Assembly: GCA_035634255.1 (NCBI GenBank)
Contig: DASQDI010000080.1
Coordinates: forward strand, 1-25,832
DNA from: DATLMR01 sp035634255
GTDB taxonomy: Bacteria; Acidobacteriota; Blastocatellia; UBA7656
DNA: 25,832 bases
Reading direction: 5' to 3'
This document shows positions 22,795 to 25,832 of the stretch, one piece after another. Position numbers and translations under genes: made by a program. The notes beneath the pieces are model-generated. The model did no database searches, was not told the DNA's origin, and saw only the letters and a list, made by a program, of their open reading frames with translations. Each line of letters starts with the position of its first letter. The stretch's first letter is position 1.

Positions 22795-24402
22795 TTGATA
22801 GAAAACATCTCTTCCGACCCGCCCGCTTCTTCCAAAACGGTAGTGAGAATCGCGGATTACGTGATCGTTTTCTCTCTGGTCATGTATGCTCTGTTTGCGC
22901 CTCATTCGATAGCCCTGACTCAGGGCTCTTACCTGCTCGGCCTGGTCGCGTGGGGCGTGCGGATCGCGGTCTCCGGCCGGCTCAGGCAGGCGAGGACGCC
23001 CGTGGACATCGCCCTGCTCGGCTTTTTCGCCTGCTGCGTGGTCTCTTCTTTCCTGTCCTACGACAAGATCGTGAGCATAAAAGGGCTCAAGAGCCCCGCA
23101 TTCTTCCTCGCCTTCTACTTCGTCTGCAACATGGTTCGGAGCGTCCGCTTCGCGAGATTCCTCGGGCTCGCGCTCGTGCTCTCCTGCCTCGTCAACGTGG
23201 CCTACAGCGCGGGGCAGCTGGCCATCGGCCGGGGGCTTCGGGTCGACACGATCACTCAAAACAGCCCCTTCGCCAGAGAAGGGTTGAGGGTCGGGGATGT
23301 CATAGTCGAGGCCGACGATCAGAAGATCAAGACGGCGGAAGACATCTCCCGCATAGTCGATTCGCAACGGGGCCGCCTGCGGGTGAAGTTCCTGAGGAAC
23401 GAAGCGAACAACGAGGCTTCCGTCTCGCGGCGGGCCATAATTCAATCCGGGAAGACCGGGGCCGAACGACTGGGGCTGACCGGCTCGCCGGGGCGTAATT
23501 TCCGCGTGAGCGGCTTCTACAGCCATTACGAGACGTACGCCGAAGTCCTTCAGCTGATCGCGGCTCTCGCGGTCGGGATGCTGATAGCGAACGCGAAGAA
23601 GAGTTCCTGGGCCTCGATATTTTTGCTCGCTTCGACGCTTCTGATCGTGTCGGCGCTGATCATGACCTCGACCCGAGCGGCGATGGCGGGATTCGCCATA
23701 TCGGTCGTGGCTATGGCAGTAGCGAGCGCGCGGAGGCGCACGATCCTGCTGGCCGCGCTCTCGTTCCTCGTGCTGACGGCCCTGGCCGTCGTCTCGCTGG
23801 AGCGCTCTCGCGGGATCACCATCTTCGACCCCAAAGAGGGGAGCACCGCGTACAGGCTGGAGGTCTGGTGGGAGGCCGCGGGCCTGATCAAGGCCCACCC
23901 GGTCGAAGGGATCGGCAAGGGCAGCGAAGGCAAGCTGAAGGACCGGCTCGGGCTCTACGATAAAGGGCGGCTGCCGCCGAGCCACTTCCATTCGACCCCG
24001 ATACAGATCGCGACGTGGTGGGGGCTACCGGCCCTGGCCTTCTACGTCGCCCTCATGACGATCTTCGGGATAGAGAGCTACAAGTTGAGCCGGAACCTCA
24101 AAGCCTCCGGCCAGAACGACGCCTGGGGGCTGGTGCTGGGCGGAATGGGGGCGCTCGTCGCTTTCAATATAAGCTCTCTGGTCCATTTCAATTTCGGGGA
24201 CGGCGAAGTGGTCATGACGTTCTGGTTGCTGACAGGGCTTGTGTTTGCGGTGCGCCGATTGAAGAGCGAAGAGCGCGCCGGCTTGAAATCAGAGCCAGCA
24301 CCAGAGCAATTAGAAGTAGACCGTTCAGATAAAAATCAACCCCAAGAACAAGAAAAAGGCGCTGAAGTGAGCGTCCGGGCAGCAGGGGTAAGACCACGTT
24401 AG
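22795..24402 (+). CDS. O-antigen ligase-like membrane protein with inserted PDZ domain
   Basis: The product has about 535 residues and about ten membrane helices, of the Wzy_C/WaaL type that polymerise or attach surface polysaccharide. Typical positions are RVSGFYSHYETYAEVL before a helix pair, TSTRAAMAGFA near 291-301, HPVEGIGKG near 368-376 and HFHSTPIQIATWWGLPALAFY near 397-417. Between helices, residues about 145-215 form a PDZ domain (GRGLRVDTITQNSPFAREGL, then VGDVIVEADD); this is not usual for the family. The last 40 residues are polar and charged. I chose TTG 22795 because GAGG lies 9 nt upstream and the codons before it are AT-rich; the frame is open to GTG 22723. The 3' end overlaps the convergent GT87 gene by 191 bp. 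Export with the neighbouring glycosyltransferase suggests one glycan pathway. Confidence 0.85.
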   Translation: MIENISSDPPASSKTVVRIADYVIVFSLVMYALFAPHSIALTQGSYLLGLVAWGVRIAVSGRLRQARTPVDIALLGFFACCVVSSFLSYDKIVSIKGLKSPAFFLAFYFVCNMVRSVRFARFLGLALVLSCLVNVAYSAGQLAIGRGLRVDTITQNSPFAREGLRVGDVIVEADDQKIKTAEDISRIVDSQRGRLRVKFLRNEANNEASVSRRAIIQSGKTGAERLGLTGSPGRNFRVSGFYSHYETYAEVLQLIAALAVGMLIANAKKSSWASIFLLASTLLIVSALIMTSTRAAMAGFAISVVAMAVASARRRTILLAALSFLVLTALAVVSLERSRGITIFDPKEGSTAYRLEVWWEAAGLIKAHPVEGIGKGSEGKLKDRLGLYDKGRLPPSHFHSTPIQIATWWGLPALAFYVALMTIFGIESYKLSRNLKASGQNDAWGLVLGGMGALVAFNISSLVHFNFGDGEVVMTFWLLTGLVFAVRRLKSEERAGLKSEPAPEQLEVDRSDKNQPQEQEKGAEVSVRAAGVRPR

Positions 24403-25549
24403 CAACGCAAATCGCGAAGAGCGCATTCCTGCAGAACTCAGGCATTCGAATCTCTCCGGCGAAGACCCGCATGGCAAGAAACGCCACCGGCCAGAGCAGG
24501 GCCGTGAAATAAATCTTCGAAGACAGAGGCCCGATAAACAGCATCAGAGATATCATTAATCCCAGTTGTAAAGGCTCGTCCAGAGGAAGGCCGCCCGCTC
24601 CCCCCGCCTTCTCCACTCCGGGGCCGTTCGAGCCGGCCCGATTTTTATCGTTTGAAATCCACCATAAAAAGAGAAGCGTCCCGAACATCGCGCCCGCGGA
24701 CACGGCCGCCCAGATCGCGTCAGTCTGCCCGGTCGTGAGCGATGCGATATTAATCGAAGGGTATCGCGTGTCTCCCAGCACCCTCTGCGTGTAATCGATG
24801 TCCGTGAAGTATCGGCGCAATTGTCCTTTGAGCGACAGATTTATCGGGCCGTTCACCTCGTGAAAATCTTTATCCAAAAGTACGTGTGCGAACCAGGTTC
24901 GGAGCAGTTCAGAGTTCTTCGCGAATCCAAAATACCCGGCGGGCATCAGGTTGATGGGGATCAGAAAAAGCGCTATCGCGAGCAGGTAATTCCACCTCTT
25001 TTTAATCGCGAAGTATGGCAGTACCAATATGGGAGTCACCTTTATCGAGATCGAAAACGCCATAAGCAAACCGGCGATCCAGTCCTTCTTCCTCATCGCG
25101 AAGTAGAGCGAAGCAAACATCAGGAAGACGATCAGGAGGTGTGCGTTGCCATAACGGAGCTGCATCACGTAATACTGCGCGACGGCGAAAAAGACCACCA
25201 GCCAGACGGGACGCCGGGACTTCAGCGACCCGAGCAGCCCGCGAACGACCCTCACGATCCCGCCGATCATCAGCACGGAAAGCCAGTACCAGACGTGCGC
25301 CGCGACCGGGTATGGCAGAAGGGACATGGGAAGAAAAGCGATGAGGAAAAAAGGCGGGTATCGGTACGTCATGCCGGGGCCGCCGGAAAACTCGGGCGCG
25401 TAAATATTCAAGCGCCCCTGCATCAGAGAGCGCCCGGATATGTGATAGATCGGGAAATCCACGAGCCCGCGAGTAAAGGCGAGGCTGAGAAGCGCAAGCA
25501 GTATCAACCCGACCAGAAGAATAACTGAGCGCCTCTGCTTACTTGTCAT
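24212..25549 (-). CDS. GT87-type membrane glycosyltransferase (DUF2029 family)
   Basis: This 445-residue polytopic protein has roughly ten helices and the look of family GT87 polyprenol-phosphate-sugar-dependent mannosyl-type transferases. An early Asp lies in RGLVDFPIYHISGRSLMQGRLNIYAPE (the usual catalytic loop position), followed by FTYRYPP-like MTYRYPPFFLIAFLP, and YGNAHLLIVFLMFASL and ISIKVTPILVLPY in the middle. The large loop FHEVNGPINLSLKGQLRRYF is typical too. Sugar and acceptor are unknown. The start has no clear ribosome-binding site, and the gene lies 22 bp after tRNA-Leu on the same strand. Its last 63 codons lie opposite the end of the O-antigen ligase gene. Together they suggest surface polysaccharide or glycolipid assembly. 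Confidence 0.85.
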   Translation of the reverse strand: MTSKQRRSVILLVGLILLALLSLAFTRGLVDFPIYHISGRSLMQGRLNIYAPEFSGGPGMTYRYPPFFLIAFLPMSLLPYPVAAHVWYWLSVLMIGGIVRVVRGLLGSLKSRRPVWLVVFFAVAQYYVMQLRYGNAHLLIVFLMFASLYFAMRKKDWIAGLLMAFSISIKVTPILVLPYFAIKKRWNYLLAIALFLIPINLMPAGYFGFAKNSELLRTWFAHVLLDKDFHEVNGPINLSLKGQLRRYFTDIDYTQRVLGDTRYPSINIASLTTGQTDAIWAAVSAGAMFGTLLFLWWISNDKNRAGSNGPGVEKAGGAGGLPLDEPLQLGLMISLMLFIGPLSSKIYFTALLWPVAFLAMRVFAGEIRMPEFCRNALFAICVANVVLPLLPGRSLQRLFLVLGVDFYLNGLLLIALVLALISSRRALRSSIGAPQTQALSATRTS

Positions 25550-25571
25550 TATAGGTAATCTGATAGAAGAG

Positions 25572-25654
25572 TGCCGAGGGCGGGACTCGAACCCGCACGG
25601 GCTTTCGCCCAGAGGATTTTAAGTCCTCTGTGTCTGCCATTCCACCACCCCGGC
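25572..25654 (-). tRNA. tRNA-Leu (anticodon UAA)
   Basis: On the minus strand the acceptor stem GCCGGGG pairs with CCUCGGC (one G-U). The anticodon stem GAGGA/TCCTC holds the loop CTTAAAA, anticodon TAA, which reads UUA. A long variable arm (GGGC-GAAA-GCCC) marks a class II tRNA, and GGTTCGAGTCC is the T loop region. The discriminator is A and the CCA end is not encoded. Confidence 0.95.
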
Positions 25655-25667
25655 AAGAACGGAAGAA

Positions 25668-25673
25668 ATTATA
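25668..25673 (-). promoter_or_regulatory. -10 element of the tRNA-Leu promoter
   Basis: A perfect TATAAT on the minus strand lies 13 bp before the tRNA 5' end, as expected for a short leader. No good -35 box is seen at 17 bp. Confidence 0.5.
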
Positions 25674-25709
25674 GAACACAGAACTTAAATAAAGAAACGA
25701 GGCCGGGTG

Positions 25710-25746
25710 AAAAAGAGAAGGGCCCGCCGGCGTTAGCGGCGGGCCC
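25710..25746 (-). terminator. Rho-independent terminator of the rRNA operon
   Basis: GGGCCCGCCG (25720-25729) and CGGCGGGCCC (25737-25746) form a 10-bp GC stem. On the minus strand it is followed by TTCTCTTTTT, 15 nt after the end of the 5S rRNA. Confidence 0.85.
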
Positions 25747-25761
25747 TTTGCGGTGTGTAAT

Positions 25762-25832
25762 TCCGGCGGCGACCTACTCTCCCACACAGTTCCCCATGCA
25801 GTACCATCGGCTCCGAAGGACTTAACTTCCGT
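25762..25832 (-). rRNA. 5S ribosomal RNA, 3' part (cut by window end)
   Basis: The minus strand matches the conserved 3' two-thirds of bacterial 5S rRNA: GGAAGTTAAGTCCTTCGG, GCCGATGGTACTGCATGGGG and GTGGGAGAGTAGGTCGCCGCC. The 5' third and the rest of the rRNA operon lie to the right of the window. The exact 3' end may differ by a few bases. Confidence 0.93.

Overview
The window looks like a chromosomal piece of an Acidobacteriota-type bacterium, probably of the Blastocatellia sort. That placement is an inference from three things: high GC with strong G/C third positions, large TPR scaffold proteins with long Pro/Ser linkers, and a mix of Ycf48-like, M28 and GT87 proteins in short operons. No ribosomal marker long enough for firm taxonomy is present; only the 3' part of a 5S rRNA is seen.

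Layout. 1-1150 is an AT-richer, gene-poor accessory strip holding a decayed kinesin-light-chain-type TPR gene, an unrecognised short reading frame, and a repeat pair resembling a transposon end. At 1166-2474 a strong promoter with a palindromic operator drives an orphan PaaA/BoxB-like diiron protein, closed by a clear bidirectional terminator; an MFS transporter follows. At 3913-8104 lie a Crp/Fnr-type regulator and then a haem-precursor operon on the + strand: a CcsA/HemX-like membrane protein, hemA (glutamyl-tRNA reductase) and hemC (porphobilinogen deaminase). Convergent to it is a sigma-70/ECF-type factor fused to a degenerate HNH-like zinc finger.

From 17435 down to 9453 a long minus-strand gene series carries a Pro/Ser-rich hypothetical protein, thiS, thiG, rnhB, a 1065-residue TPR protein, a small membrane protein, thiE and thiD. 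The thiamin genes fall into a thiazole pair (thiS-thiG) and a pyrimidine/coupling pair (thiE-thiD), separated by non-thiamin genes. No TPP riboswitch and no thiC, thiF, thiO or thiH was seen.

From 17522 the + strand carries a secreted Ycf48-like six-motif protein and a Lon-substrate-binding-domain protein. They converge on a minus-strand pair, an isopropylmalate-dehydrogenase-family enzyme and a glutaminyl-cyclase-like M28 enzyme, preceded by two small unknown proteins. The right end has an O-antigen-ligase-like polymerase with an inserted PDZ domain. Its 3' end overlaps a convergent GT87-type glycosyltransferase by 191 bp. After that come tRNA-Leu(UAA), a rho-independent terminator and the 3' end of a 5S rRNA gene, all on the minus strand, so an rRNA operon enters from the right.

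The most unusual items are the zinc-finger/sigma fusion, with its leader hairpin and overlapping upstream mini-ORF, and the PDZ insertion in the O-antigen ligase. Several starts appear to be TTG or GTG with good Shine-Dalgarno sequences; they are noted per gene.
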